Below are positions 45,018-53,419 of a stretch of 64,000 bases of DNA, one piece after another. The stretch spans positions 2,790,001 through 2,854,000 of the forward strand of contig OY759762.1 of the NCBI GenBank assembly GCA_963662645.2, in the 5' to 3' direction. Positions within the stretch are counted from its first letter, which is position 1, and each line of letters starts with the position of its first letter. A program made the translations under genes and the position numbers. Under the pieces are notes generated by a model. It ran no database searches. It worked only from the letters and a program-made list of their open reading frames with translations, and was not told the origin of the DNA. Origin of the DNA: Aldehydirespirator sp963662645 (GTDB lineage: Bacteria; Actinomycetota; Acidimicrobiia; Acidimicrobiales; Aldehydirespiratoraceae).

Positions 45018-46940
45018 ATGATGGGCGTGCCGGACAGCGCCGCCACGGCCGATGCCGATCTAGCCGGTCTCACCCTCGACCGGGCCGGGCTGGCCGAACG
45101 GGCTGACGTTCCGGCCTTCGTCGTCGATCTGGTAGTCGAGGCCGGCCTGCTGTCGCCCATCGACAACGGCTCGGAAGGCGAGCAGTTCGGCGCCGACGAT
45201 GTCGAGATTCTGGCCGCGGCCCGCACCCTGGTCGGCGAGGGCGTGGCCATCGAGGAGCTGGCCGCCCTGGCCATGCGCCACGTCACCAACATCGAGGACC
45301 TGATCGACGACGCCATCGACCTGCTCAAACGCCACATCAAGCGGGACAGTCCCGACCGGGCCGCGCTGGTCGCCAGCGTGAACCGGCTCGTCCCGGTGGC
45401 CACCAAGCTCGTCATCGGCCACTTCGAGCGGACGCTGCTGGCTAGGGCCATGGCCCGCATAGGCGACGATCCCGGCATCGCGGCGGGTGCCGTCGTCGTC
45501 AAGGCGCGACACCTCGATCAGCGTGTCGATCCGCTCGCGGCCTACGCCGCGGCCGGCGATTGCCGCCAGCGCAGCGTGTGGCTGCGCCCCGAGGACGGCA
45601 TGGGTCTGGCCGCCATCGGGGCGGTCGAGGCCATCGAGCCCACCGGCGGCGACCGGTTCTCGGCCGCGTCGGCCGCTCGGGCGGTGCTCGCTGCCCGAGC
45701 CCGGCGCCACATACCCCCCGAAGCGCCGGCGCCTGTGCTGGTCGGTGGCTTCTCGTTCACAAGGGCTGGCACCGCAGGCCGCGCTCCGCAGCACCACAGC
45801 GGCACCGACGGCGAGGGCCAACTACGCGGGCCTGGGCCGGGGGAGCCGCTCCAACACCGCGACGCACGCGCCGGTGACGACGATGAGAGCCGACAGGTCG
45901 GGCCGTCCTGGCAAGGGTTCGGAGACTGCGGGATGGTGCTTCCCGAGCTGACGGTGATCGACGGTCCCGAAGGCAGCTGGGTGCTGGCGGCCACCCGCGT
46001 CGGTACTGACGGTGACGAAGCCGCCGCCGAGGCTGTCCTCGACCGGCGGCTGGCCGCTTTCGAGGCGGAGCCACTGCGGTCCGCCTCCCACAGCCGCGAC
46101 CCGGGCGCGGCGGAGCTGGACTGCGAACGCGACGACCACTACGAGGCTCTAGTTTCCCGGGCGGTTGCCTCCATCGCCCGGGGTGAGTTCCACAAGGTCG
46201 TGCTGGCCCGCGCTCTCAGTCTCGGCCGTGGCGTCGATGTAGTCGCGGTTCTGGACCGGCTCCGTCGCCGCAACCCGGCTTGCGCGACCTTCGCGTTCAC
46301 GGTCGGCGGCACCACCTTCCTGGGGGCGACGCCCGAGGAACTGGTCACGCTCGACGGCGCCCGGCTGCACACCACCGCTCTGGCCGGGACCGCACCCCGC
46401 GGCGACAGCCCCGAAGCAGACGAGCGCCTGGCGGCCGGGCTGCTGGCCTCCGACAAGAACCGGTCCGAGCACCGCTTCGTGGTGGACGGAATTGTCGAGG
46501 CCCTGACCGGACTGGGGCTGGTGGACCCGGCCCCGGCCGAGCCGGGGCTGATGCGCCTCAACCGTGTCCAGCACTTGCGCACGCCCATCACGGCGGAGGT
46601 CCAGCGGCGGCGCACCGGAGCGAGCGACATGGACGTCTTGCGGGCTGCAGGCGTGCTGCACCCCACCGCGGCTGTCGGGGGAGCCCCCACCGGCGCCGCC
46701 CTCGCCTTCATCGCCGGCCACGAGGGATTCGACCGGGGCTGGTACGCGGCCCCCGTCGGATGGTGCGACCTGGACGGCAACGGCGAGATGGCCGTTGCCC
46801 TGCGGTGCGCGCTGACTGGCCCCGAGGGGACGCGCCTCTTCGCCGGGGCCGGGGTGGTTGCCGACTCCGTGCCCGCGGAGGAGCTGGCCGAGACCGCGTA
46901 CAAGCTCCGGGCCCTCCTCGACGCCATCGACGATCGTTGA
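45018..46940 (+). CDS. menF: Isochorismate synthase with N-terminal MerR-like extension
   Basis: A 640-residue protein. From about residue 165 it is a menaquinone-type isochorismate synthase: FLGATPEELVTLDGARLHTT, ALAGTAPRG, SDKNRSEHRFVVDGIVEAL, HLRTPITAEV, AVGGAPTGAALAFI and FDRGWYAAPVGWCDLDGNGE. This converts chorismate to isochorismate, the first committed step of menaquinone synthesis. The first 155 residues are foreign to MenF: LAERADVPAFVVDLVVEAGL then LSP, and FGADDVEILAAARTLVGEGV, aligning with a MerR-type helix-turn-helix, followed by helices ending VIGHFERTLLARAMARI. A 40-residue His/Gly/Asp-rich insert interrupts the MenF N-terminal region. The frame is continuous. menD follows. 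Confidence 0.85.
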   Translation: MMGVPDSAATADADLAGLTLDRAGLAERADVPAFVVDLVVEAGLLSPIDNGSEGEQFGADDVEILAAARTLVGEGVAIEELAALAMRHVTNIEDLIDDAIDLLKRHIKRDSPDRAALVASVNRLVPVATKLVIGHFERTLLARAMARIGDDPGIAAGAVVVKARHLDQRVDPLAAYAAAGDCRQRSVWLRPEDGMGLAAIGAVEAIEPTGGDRFSAASAARAVLAARARRHIPPEAPAPVLVGGFSFTRAGTAGRAPQHHSGTDGEGQLRGPGPGEPLQHRDARAGDDDESRQVGPSWQGFGDCGMVLPELTVIDGPEGSWVLAATRVGTDGDEAAAEAVLDRRLAAFEAEPLRSASHSRDPGAAELDCERDDHYEALVSRAVASIARGEFHKVVLARALSLGRGVDVVAVLDRLRRRNPACATFAFTVGGTTFLGATPEELVTLDGARLHTTALAGTAPRGDSPEADERLAAGLLASDKNRSEHRFVVDGIVEALTGLGLVDPAPAEPGLMRLNRVQHLRTPITAEVQRRRTGASDMDVLRAAGVLHPTAAVGGAPTGAALAFIAGHEGFDRGWYAAPVGWCDLDGNGEMAVALRCALTGPEGTRLFAGAGVVADSVPAEELAETAYKLRALLDAIDDR

Positions 46941-47005
46941 GTCGTGTCCGGCGTCGCCGCCCGATCCGCGGCCCAGTCATGATCGGTGTCGGCTCGATAG
47001 CTGAC

Positions 47006-47077
47006 GCCGGTGCCGTGACCAGCGCTGGTGCCGAGTTCAGCGCCGGTGCCGTGTTCAGCGCCGGTGCGGTGACCTGC
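47006..47077 (+). repeat. Four 18-bp tandem repeats in the menF-menD gap
   Basis: Units at 47006, 47024, 47042 and 47060 read GCCGGTGCCGTGACCAGC with small changes. They fill half of the 154-bp gap between menF and menD and end 17 bp before the GTG of menD. The period is a multiple of three and one frame reads (AGAVTS/AGAEFS/AGAVFS), but no translated gene is supported. Confidence 0.75.
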
Positions 47078-47094
47078 GCCCGCGCACGCGGATC

Positions 47095-48894
47095 GTGACC
47101 GAACCCGTCTACGAGACCGTCGCCGCCTTCGCGGCCCGGCTGGCGGCTCAGGGGATCACCGACGCGGTGATCAGCCCCGGATCGCGCTCGACTCCGCTGA
47201 CTCTGTGCTTCGACGCCCAGCCCGGGATCCGCACCTGGATCCAGCTCGACGAGCGCTCGGCAGGGTTCTTCGCTCTCGGTCTCGGCCGGGCCTCGGGCCG
47301 GCCCGCGGTGCTGGTGTGCACTTCGGGCACCGCGGCCACCAACTACCTCCCGGCCGTGGTGGAGGCCTCCCACGCCGGCGTGCCGATGATCGTGTGCACC
47401 GCCGATCGCCCGCCGGAGCTGAGGGGCTGGGGCTCTCCCCAAACCATCGACCAAGTGGGCCTGTACGGCACCGCGGTGCGCTGGAGCATCGATCTGCCCC
47501 CGCCGGACGACACCGGTACCGGCGCCGCCGTCGGATGGGCCGAGACGGCCGTTCGATCGGCGTCGGGCTCCGACCCGGGGCCGGTCCATCTCAACTGGCC
47601 CCTGCGGGAACCGCTGGAACCGGTGTCGAACGTCCCGGCGCCTGCGGCATCTTCTGAGGAGACCGGAGCGGCACAGGTTGACGAGAACTACGGTCGGGAC
47701 CCGCTGGCGGAGCTGTCGCAATTGGCCGGGATCGTTGCCGAATATGAGCGGGGCGTGGTGGTGGCCGGGCCGTGGCCGGGCGGGGGATTGAACCGGGAAC
47801 TGCGCTGGGCTGCCGAGGCGAGACGGTTCGCGGCCTGGGCCGGATGGCCCCTGGTGGGAGAGCCCGTCACTCATGTCCGGGGAAGCTCCCACCCAGGCGA
47901 AGAGCGGCCCGGGTGCGTGGTCGCCACCGCCGACCACCTGCTCGCCGACGAGATCCTCGGCGATGCGCTGCGGCCAGATGTGGCCGTCCTGGTCGGGCGC
48001 ACCGTGACCACCAAGCCGGTCAGGCTGTGGCTGGAGCGCACCCGTCCCTGCCATGTCGTGCTCATCGACCCCGAGGACCGCTGGGAGCACGCCGTGTTCC
48101 GGCTCACTGGCCATGTGCCGGCCTCGGTGGAGGCACTGAGTTCCATCACTTCCGGCACCGCCCCCCGGGGCCGCGGCCGCGACGGCGGATGGCTCGACAC
48201 ATGGTCGAAGCTCGACCGCGCCGCCCGCAACGCCCTCGGTGGAGCCATCGACGACGCCCCGCTGCTGTCGGCCCGAACGGCACGGGCACTCGTCGATGCG
48301 CTACCCGCCGATGCAGTGCTGGTCGCCACCAACTCGCTTCCGGTGCGGGATCTCGACGCCTACGTGTTCGACACCGGACCGGTCACGTGCTGCGCCAACC
48401 GGGGCGCGGCCGGCATCGACGGCACGGCGTCCACCGCTCTAGGGATCGCCGCGGCCGATCCCTGCGGGACCGTGACCCTCTACACCGGGGACCTGGCCCT
48501 GCTCCACGATCTGGGCGGCCTTGCCGCCGCGGCCCGGCTCGGCCTGCATCTGGTAGCGGTGTGCGCGGACAACGACGGCGGCGAGATCTTCTCGCTGCTG
48601 CCGGTGGCCGACCGCGTGCCAGCCCACGACTTCGAACGCCTGTTCCGCACGCCCCACGGTGTCGACCTGTGCGGCCTCCACGGGTTCGCCGGCATACGGG
48701 CCGGCCGGGTGGCCACGGCCACCGAGTTGAGCGAAGCGGTCAGCGCCGCGGCATCGGCGCGAGTTCCCGGCGTCGATCTGCTGGTCGTCGACATCAACCG
48801 CGACGACGATGTGGCCCAGCGACGCGCCCTGACAGCCGCGGCCCAACAGGCCGCCCGCCAGGCGCTGGCGACGAGGGCGCCCGATGCGGCGTGA
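47095..48894 (+). CDS. menD: 2-succinyl-5-enolpyruvyl-6-hydroxy-3-cyclohexene-1-carboxylate synthase
   Basis: A 599-residue thiamine-diphosphate enzyme that condenses isochorismate with 2-oxoglutarate in menaquinone synthesis. The N-terminal MenD signature is VISPGSRSTPLTLCF, followed by IQLDERSAGFFALGLGRASG and VCTSGTAATNYLPAVVEAS, with TADRPPELRGWGSPQTIDQ. The C-terminal ThDP-binding part includes NRGAAGIDGTASTALGIA and GDLALLHDLGGL. The GTG start lies 17 bp after the 18-bp repeat array. Order and strand with menF, the menH-like gene and menC indicate one locus. Confidence 0.92.
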   Translation: MTEPVYETVAAFAARLAAQGITDAVISPGSRSTPLTLCFDAQPGIRTWIQLDERSAGFFALGLGRASGRPAVLVCTSGTAATNYLPAVVEASHAGVPMIVCTADRPPELRGWGSPQTIDQVGLYGTAVRWSIDLPPPDDTGTGAAVGWAETAVRSASGSDPGPVHLNWPLREPLEPVSNVPAPAASSEETGAAQVDENYGRDPLAELSQLAGIVAEYERGVVVAGPWPGGGLNRELRWAAEARRFAAWAGWPLVGEPVTHVRGSSHPGEERPGCVVATADHLLADEILGDALRPDVAVLVGRTVTTKPVRLWLERTRPCHVVLIDPEDRWEHAVFRLTGHVPASVEALSSITSGTAPRGRGRDGGWLDTWSKLDRAARNALGGAIDDAPLLSARTARALVDALPADAVLVATNSLPVRDLDAYVFDTGPVTCCANRGAAGIDGTASTALGIAAADPCGTVTLYTGDLALLHDLGGLAAAARLGLHLVAVCADNDGGEIFSLLPVADRVPAHDFERLFRTPHGVDLCGLHGFAGIRAGRVATATELSEAVSAAASARVPGVDLLVVDINRDDDVAQRRALTAAAQQAARQALATRAPDAA

Positions 48895-48905
48895 CGGTTC
48901 CCCCG

Positions 48906-49029
48906 CAGTCTTCGGCGTGTGGCGCGGGCCGGCACAAGGGCTCGCGTGAGAGTCGCGAAGAACTTGGCAGTCCTCGGCGTATGCCGCCGACCGGCGCAAG
49001 GGCTCGCGTGAGGGTCGCGAGGAACTTGA
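48906..49029 (+). repeat. 62-bp tandem duplication before the menH-like gene
   Basis: Copy 1 (48906-48967) and copy 2 (48968-49029) are adjacent and differ at about nine positions. Each contains CAAGGGCTCGCGTGA. The ATG at 48981 in copy 2 corresponds to a GTG at 48919 in copy 1, so the duplication doubled the presumed translation-start region. Confidence 0.8.
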
Positions 49030-49955
49030 GGATCCGAGCCGGCGGTGTGGAGTTGGCCGCGACCGAGCACGGCCCGGTCACCGGGATGCCGGTCGTGTTG
49101 CTGCACGGGTTCACCGGATCGGCGCGGGCCATGGATCCTCTCGCCGAGCGTCTCGCGGCCCGGCTGTCCGCTCGGGTCATCTGCCCGGACCTGGTCGGCC
49201 ACGGACAATCGGAGGTACCAGACGATCTCGACCTCTACCGGGTTGAGGCCATGGCCGAACAGGTTGCAGGCCTCGCCGGCGCGCTCGATTGCGAGACCTT
49301 CCATCTCGTCGGCTACTCGATGGGCGGTCGGGTCGCGCTCGCCCTGGGGTGCACGGCACCGCAACGGCTGAGGTCCCTGACCCTGATCGGGGCCACTGCG
49401 GGCATCGCCGATCCTGACCAGCGGCGCCGTCGGGAACAAGCCGACCGCGCCCGCGCCGAGCGCATCACCGCAGACCTCGCGACCTTTGTGGATGAGTGGA
49501 TGGCTGATCCGCTGTTTGCGGGACAGGCCGCGCTGGGCGAGGCCCACCTGGGAGCCGCCCGAGCCCAGCGGTTGGTGTCGAACCCACAGGGCCTCGCCCG
49601 CAGCCTGATAGCCGGGGGAAGCGGAGCCATGGAACCGCTGCACGAGCGCCTAGCGCACTGCCACAAGCCGACGCTGCTGGTCGTCGGGGCCAACGACGCG
49701 AAGTTCTGCGCCATGGCCGAGCAGCTCGCCGCGGCGCTGCCGAGCGCCGCTCTCGCCCGAATTGACGGTGCAGGGCATGCCGCCCACATCGAGCAGCCCG
49801 AGGCCACCGCAGCGGCGATCGCCGAGTTCATTGCCAGAGCCGAGGCCCTCGGGGCCTGCAACTCGGCTCCGCCGCCCGCCGCCGTCGTGCGACCGGAGCA
49901 AATCGCCGGGGCGGAAGCAGGTCTAAAGGCCGAGCGGCTCGGGAGCGGCCCATGA
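48981..49955 (+). CDS. Alpha/beta hydrolase, MenH-like
   Basis: A hydrolase-fold protein of 324 residues. The oxyanion region is VVLLHGFTGSA, the nucleophile elbow is GYSMGGR, the acid is in VVGANDAKF and the His in IDGAGHAAHIEQP. By position between menD and menC it is the candidate for 2-succinyl-6-hydroxy-2,4-cyclohexadiene-1-carboxylate synthase (MenH), which removes pyruvate from the MenD product; the sequence alone cannot separate it from other hydrolases. The C-terminal 50 residues (AACNSAPPPAAV-like) extend beyond the family. The ATG at 48981 and the GTG at 49008 are both possible starts, and both lie in the 62-bp duplication. Confidence 0.7.
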   Translation: MPPTGARARVRVARNLRIRAGGVELAATEHGPVTGMPVVLLHGFTGSARAMDPLAERLAARLSARVICPDLVGHGQSEVPDDLDLYRVEAMAEQVAGLAGALDCETFHLVGYSMGGRVALALGCTAPQRLRSLTLIGATAGIADPDQRRRREQADRARAERITADLATFVDEWMADPLFAGQAALGEAHLGAARAQRLVSNPQGLARSLIAGGSGAMEPLHERLAHCHKPTLLVVGANDAKFCAMAEQLAAALPSAALARIDGAGHAAHIEQPEATAAAIAEFIARAEALGACNSAPPPAAVVRPEQIAGAEAGLKAERLGSGP

Positions 49956-49977
49956 GGATCTTGCGAGGAGGCGACCG

Positions 49978-51123
49978 GTGACCGGGTTGCGGGCCGAGCT
50001 CCATCCCTTCCGGCTGGCCCTGAGGGATCCTCTCGTGACCGGAGGTGTCTCGATCCGGTTTCGGGCCGGGTTCCTGGTGGCGCTGAGCGCGGACGGCATC
50101 ACCGGCTGGGGCGAGGCCAGCCCGCTGCCGGGATGGTCGCGCAACTCTCTGCTCGAGACCGCGGCCGCGCTGCGCCGCACGCTCGACGGGATTGATGCGG
50201 GTGGCGAGGCCGCGCTCGATGCCCTCGTCGGAGACCTAGGTGACGCCCCCCACGCGCGGGCGGGTGTGACTGGCGCATGGGCTGATCTCCAGGCCCGCCG
50301 CTGTGGTCTGCCGTTGGCCGGCTACCTGGCAGCACAGGAGGCGCAGGCCCGCCGCGTCAGCCGACCGCAGGCCGGACACCTCGTAGCTGGTCCGATCGGT
50401 GGCCCCGGTGCCTCGGTGGCTGTCAACGCGCTCATAGCCGGGCCTGATCCGTCCGAGGTGGAGCAGGCCGCTCACGATGCGGTCGAGGCCGGCTTCACGG
50501 CCGTCAAGCTCAAGATCGGCGCGCTCGATCCGGCGGTCGACGTGGATCGGGTTCGAGCCGTCCGCGCCGGGCTGGGCCCTGGAGTCGCGCTGCGCCTAGA
50601 TGCCAACGGCGCCTGGGACGAACTCACCGCCCTCGATTTCCTGGGCCGAGTGCACGACTGCGATATCGCGTACTGCGAGGAGCCGGTCGCGGGCATAGAG
50701 ACGATCGCAGCAGTCGGTCGGCGCGCCCTGATCCCGGTGGCCGTGGACGAGTCGATTCGCAGCGAGTCCGACGCCGTGCGGGCGCTGGGCCTCGGCATCA
50801 GCACCCTGATCGTCAAGCCGCAGGCCCTTGGCGGACCCGATGTGGCCCTGTCAATCTCGGAGCGAGCACGCCAGGCCGCCGCTTCAGTGACCGTGACCTC
50901 CTTCCTCGACTCCGCCGTGGGCATCGCCCACGCCCTGCACGTGGCCGCGGCCGTGGACGCCTCCGCCCCCGACCGCCGGGCTCACGGACTGGCCACCGCC
51001 GGTCTCTTGGCCTTCGATGTGACCGAACCGGTGCCCGTGGTGGCCGGGACCATGACCGTGCCCCAAGCCTCGGGCCTGGGCCTGGCTCCCGAAGCAGCCG
51101 CCAGCCCCGACCTCGCACCGTAG
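49978..51123 (+). CDS. menC: o-Succinylbenzoate synthase
   Basis: A 381-residue enolase-superfamily enzyme that dehydrates the MenD/MenH product to o-succinylbenzoate. Catalytic landmarks are the KxK motif TAVKLKIG, the metal ligands in RLDANGAWDE, YCEEPVAG and VAVDESIRS, and the final lysine in LIVKPQALGG. The start is GTG. A 35-residue insert around residue 120 (AQEAQARRVSRPQAGHL) is unusual for the family. It is the last menaquinone gene here; menB, menE and menA are not in this window. Confidence 0.85.
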   Translation: MTGLRAELHPFRLALRDPLVTGGVSIRFRAGFLVALSADGITGWGEASPLPGWSRNSLLETAAALRRTLDGIDAGGEAALDALVGDLGDAPHARAGVTGAWADLQARRCGLPLAGYLAAQEAQARRVSRPQAGHLVAGPIGGPGASVAVNALIAGPDPSEVEQAAHDAVEAGFTAVKLKIGALDPAVDVDRVRAVRAGLGPGVALRLDANGAWDELTALDFLGRVHDCDIAYCEEPVAGIETIAAVGRRALIPVAVDESIRSESDAVRALGLGISTLIVKPQALGGPDVALSISERARQAAASVTVTSFLDSAVGIAHALHVAAAVDASAPDRRAHGLATAGLLAFDVTEPVPVVAGTMTVPQASGLGLAPEAAASPDLAP

Positions 51124-51186
51124 GCGCCGAGCGGCCGATCATCCCCGAGGCCGAGCAAGGCACTCAGCGGGGCCGTGGCCGAAACA

Positions 51187-51244
51187 GCCGGCAACTTCAA
51201 GCGACAAACCACATCTGGTGTGGCCAAGTGCTTGAAGCTCCGGC
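51187..51244. promoter_or_regulatory. Nested inverted repeat in the leader of the phosphatase gene
   Basis: From outside inwards: GCCGG (51187-51191) with CCGGC (51240-51244), CTTCAAGC (51195-51202) with GCTTGAAG (51230-51237), and CCACA (51209-51213) with TGTGG (51219-51223), around the loop TCTGG. All arms pair perfectly, giving a 58-nt element ending 17 nt before the GTG at 51262. It could be an operator, an attenuator or the remnant of a small repetitive element. Confidence 0.6.
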
Positions 51245-51261
51245 CGGTAGTCTCCGGCCCC

Positions 51262-51873
51262 GTGGAGCTGCTCGTGATCCGCCATGCCCGTCCCGTGCGT
51301 GACGAGGCGCCCGAAGGCGGCTCCGCCGATCCCGATCTGGCCGACTTGGGCCGTCTACAGGCGGAGGCCACCGCCGACTACCTGACCGACGAGGGAATCG
51401 ACCACATCGCGTCGTCGTCGATGAAGAGGGCCGTGAGGACGGCCGAGCCCCTGGCCGAGCGGCTCGGGCTCGGCGTCGAGATCCTCGACGATCTGCGCGA
51501 GTCCGACCACCGGTCCCGCGTCTACGTGCCCACCGAGGAGTGGAGCCGCGACGACCCTGCAGTCGCCCATTACTACGACGAAGATCGAGACCTCAACGAG
51601 ACCATTTTCTCGGATGGATACGAAGAGTTCAGGGCTCGCGTCGAACAAGGTTTCGAGCACGTGATCCGCACCAACCGGTCGCGCACGGTGGCCGTGTTCT
51701 GCCATGGCATGGTGACCGGCGTCTACCTGCAGACCCTGCTCGGCATCGACGATCCGCTGGCGCTGCTGGTCGACTACTGCGGCATCACCCGGGTCGCGGC
51801 TTCCAGCACCGGCGTGCGCACGGTGCGCTCCGTGAACGAGACCCACCACGTGCGCCACCTGCTGGAGCGCTGA
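51262..51873 (+). CDS. Histidine phosphatase family protein
   Basis: A 203-residue phosphoglycerate-mutase-fold protein. The phosphohistidine motif is LLVIRHARPVRD (RHA instead of RHG, a common variant). The second histidine is in AVFCHGMVTGVYL, with MKRAVRTAEPLAERLGL between them. The GTG at 51262 starts at the first beta strand. Upstream extension to 51175 would translate through the inverted repeat and is unlikely. The gene is placed between menC and a nucleotidyltransferase gene (6 bp apart); its substrate is unknown. Confidence 0.8.
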   Translation: MELLVIRHARPVRDEAPEGGSADPDLADLGRLQAEATADYLTDEGIDHIASSSMKRAVRTAEPLAERLGLGVEILDDLRESDHRSRVYVPTEEWSRDDPAVAHYYDEDRDLNETIFSDGYEEFRARVEQGFEHVIRTNRSRTVAVFCHGMVTGVYLQTLLGIDDPLALLVDYCGITRVAASSTGVRTVRSVNETHHVRHLLER

Positions 51874-51879
51874 GGCCAC

Positions 51880-52746
51880 GTGTTCACGCTGGTGGTGATG
51901 GCCGCCGGCATCGGCCGGCGCTTCGGCGGCGACAAGCAGTTGGTCGCGGTCGGACCCGACGGCGAGGCGTTCCTCGACTACGCCATCTCGGCGGCGGTCG
52001 CCGCGGGCGCCACGAAAGTGGTGCTCGTGGTGCGATCCGAGATCGAGTCCGCCCTGCGCGACCACGTCGGCAAACGCCACCGCGCCCTCCAGCGCGACGG
52101 CGTCGCCTTCGCCTACGTCTGCCAAGACCAGCACGGTCCCTCCCGGTCCAAGCCGTGGGGCACCGCCCAAGCTGTGCTGGCGGCCGCGCCCGAGGTTCCC
52201 GGGCCGTTTGTGGTGTGCAACGCCGACGACTATTACGGACCTTCCGCGATGTCAGCTCTGGCCCGCGCGGCGGCCGGTCTCGGCGACTCCGAAGCCTGCC
52301 TGTGCGGGTACCGCCTCGGGCGCACCCTCTCGAAGACGGGCGCCGTCAGTCGGGGCGTGTGCCGGGTGTCCGGGGATCGCCTCGTCAGTATCGTCGAACA
52401 CCACGGCGTGGCCCGGCGTGCCGACAGCACCATCACCGCCGCCGAACCCGCCGCGGAGCTGAGCGAAGAGACCATCGTCTCCATGAACCTGTGGGCCTTC
52501 CCGCGGTCGGCGTTCGACTGGATCGGCGACAGCTTCGAGCGCTTCCTGGCCGACCACCGCGGCGACGCGAGCGCCGAGTGCCTGCTGCCGACGGTCGTAG
52601 CCGAGCGCATGGCCCGACAAGCGCTGTCGGTGCGGATGGTGTCCACCGACGAGCGGTGGATAGGTGTGACCAACCCCGACGACCTCGAGGCGGCCCGCGC
52701 CGCGCTGGCCGGGCGCCCGGCCGCCGACCTAGGAGATGCTGGCTGA
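51880..52746 (+). CDS. Nucleotidyltransferase (NTP_transferase family)
   Basis: A 288-residue GT-A-fold enzyme. The N-terminal signature VVMAAGIGRRFGGDKQL is a variant of the nucleotide-binding GxGxR motif, followed by SKPWGTAQAVLAA and VCNADDYYG with the metal-binding Asp pair. It would transfer a nucleotidyl group to a sugar phosphate or similar acceptor. The C-terminal region (ERWIGVTNPDDLEAARAAL) resembles cofactor or sugar nucleotidyltransferases. The start is GTG, 6 bp after the phosphatase stop, so the two are likely coupled; a combined phosphatase/nucleotidyltransferase pathway is plausible. Confidence 0.75.
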   Translation: MFTLVVMAAGIGRRFGGDKQLVAVGPDGEAFLDYAISAAVAAGATKVVLVVRSEIESALRDHVGKRHRALQRDGVAFAYVCQDQHGPSRSKPWGTAQAVLAAAPEVPGPFVVCNADDYYGPSAMSALARAAAGLGDSEACLCGYRLGRTLSKTGAVSRGVCRVSGDRLVSIVEHHGVARRADSTITAAEPAAELSEETIVSMNLWAFPRSAFDWIGDSFERFLADHRGDASAECLLPTVVAERMARQALSVRMVSTDERWIGVTNPDDLEAARAALAGRPAADLGDAG

Positions 52747-52765
52747 GCCGAGATCCGGTGCCCGC

Positions 52766-52826
52766 ATCAGAATCTGGGGCCTGTCTTGTGTCGTATGGGC
52801 ACAAAACTCACCCGAGATCGCTGGCA
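52766..52826 (+). repeat. Dispersed 61-bp repeat, copy B
   Basis: This 61-bp segment begins ATCAGAATCTGGGGCCTG and ends CCCGAGATCGCTGGCA. It aligns gaplessly with copy A at 44410-44470, with about 45 of 61 positions identical, though its terminal inverted repeat is only partly kept. It lies between the nucleotidyltransferase gene and the coxS-like gene. Confidence 0.6.
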
Positions 52827-52947
52827 TGTCGGCTTCGTGCCCGCTTGGACGGTTGTAGCACCAGGCGGACGCTTCCGGCTTCATTCGACAGCGGCTGAAA
52901 TCCGCGACAGGATGGGTGCCCCAATCGGTCAACACAGGGAGAAGCGC

Positions 52948-53418
52948 ATGACAGCTGTGACCCTGACCGTCAACGGCACCGAACGGAGCCTCGAAGCGGA
53001 GCCTCGCACCCTGCTGGTGCATGCGCTGCGCGACGACCTTGGGCTCACGGGCACGAACGTCGGCTGCGACTCCAGCAGCTGCGGTGCGTGCACGGTGCTG
53101 GTGGACGGCCAATCCGCCAAGTCCTGCACCATGTTCGCGGTGCAGGCCGACGGCGCCGACATCACCACCATCGAGGGGGTGGCCGACGCCGACGGGACGC
53201 TGCATCCCATGCAGCAGGCGTTCCACGAGCACCACGCCCTGCAGTGCGGCTACTGCACGCCGGGCATGGTGATGGCCGCCATCTCGCTGGTGGAGGAGTA
53301 TCCCGGACTCGACGAGAACGGCGTGCGCCACGGCCTGGAGGGCAACCTCTGCCGCTGCACCGGCTACCAGAACATCGTCGACGCCGTGCTCGCCGCGGCG
53401 GGCTCGGGAGGTGACTGA
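52948..53418 (+). CDS. Molybdenum hydroxylase [2Fe-2S] subunit (CoxS-like)
   Basis: A 156-residue iron-sulfur subunit of the xanthine dehydrogenase/CO dehydrogenase family. The plant-ferredoxin-type cluster is NVGCDSSSCGACTVLVDG with a later SCTMFA. The second, helical-domain cluster is CGYCTPGM with GNLCRCTGYQNIV. Electrons pass from the Mo site via these clusters to FAD. The ATG at 52948 begins the ferredoxin domain; the frame is open upstream to 52786 but has no similarity there. The next subunit gene follows immediately. Confidence 0.9.
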   Translation: MTAVTLTVNGTERSLEAEPRTLLVHALRDDLGLTGTNVGCDSSSCGACTVLVDGQSAKSCTMFAVQADGADITTIEGVADADGTLHPMQQAFHEHHALQCGYCTPGMVMAAISLVEEYPGLDENGVRHGLEGNLCRCTGYQNIVDAVLAAAGSGGD

Positions 53419-53419
53419 C

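Noticed and set aside
47006..47077. 18-bp repeats as a CRISPR or small coding gene
   Set aside because: There are no spacers; the readable frame has no start with a ribosome-binding site and no homology.
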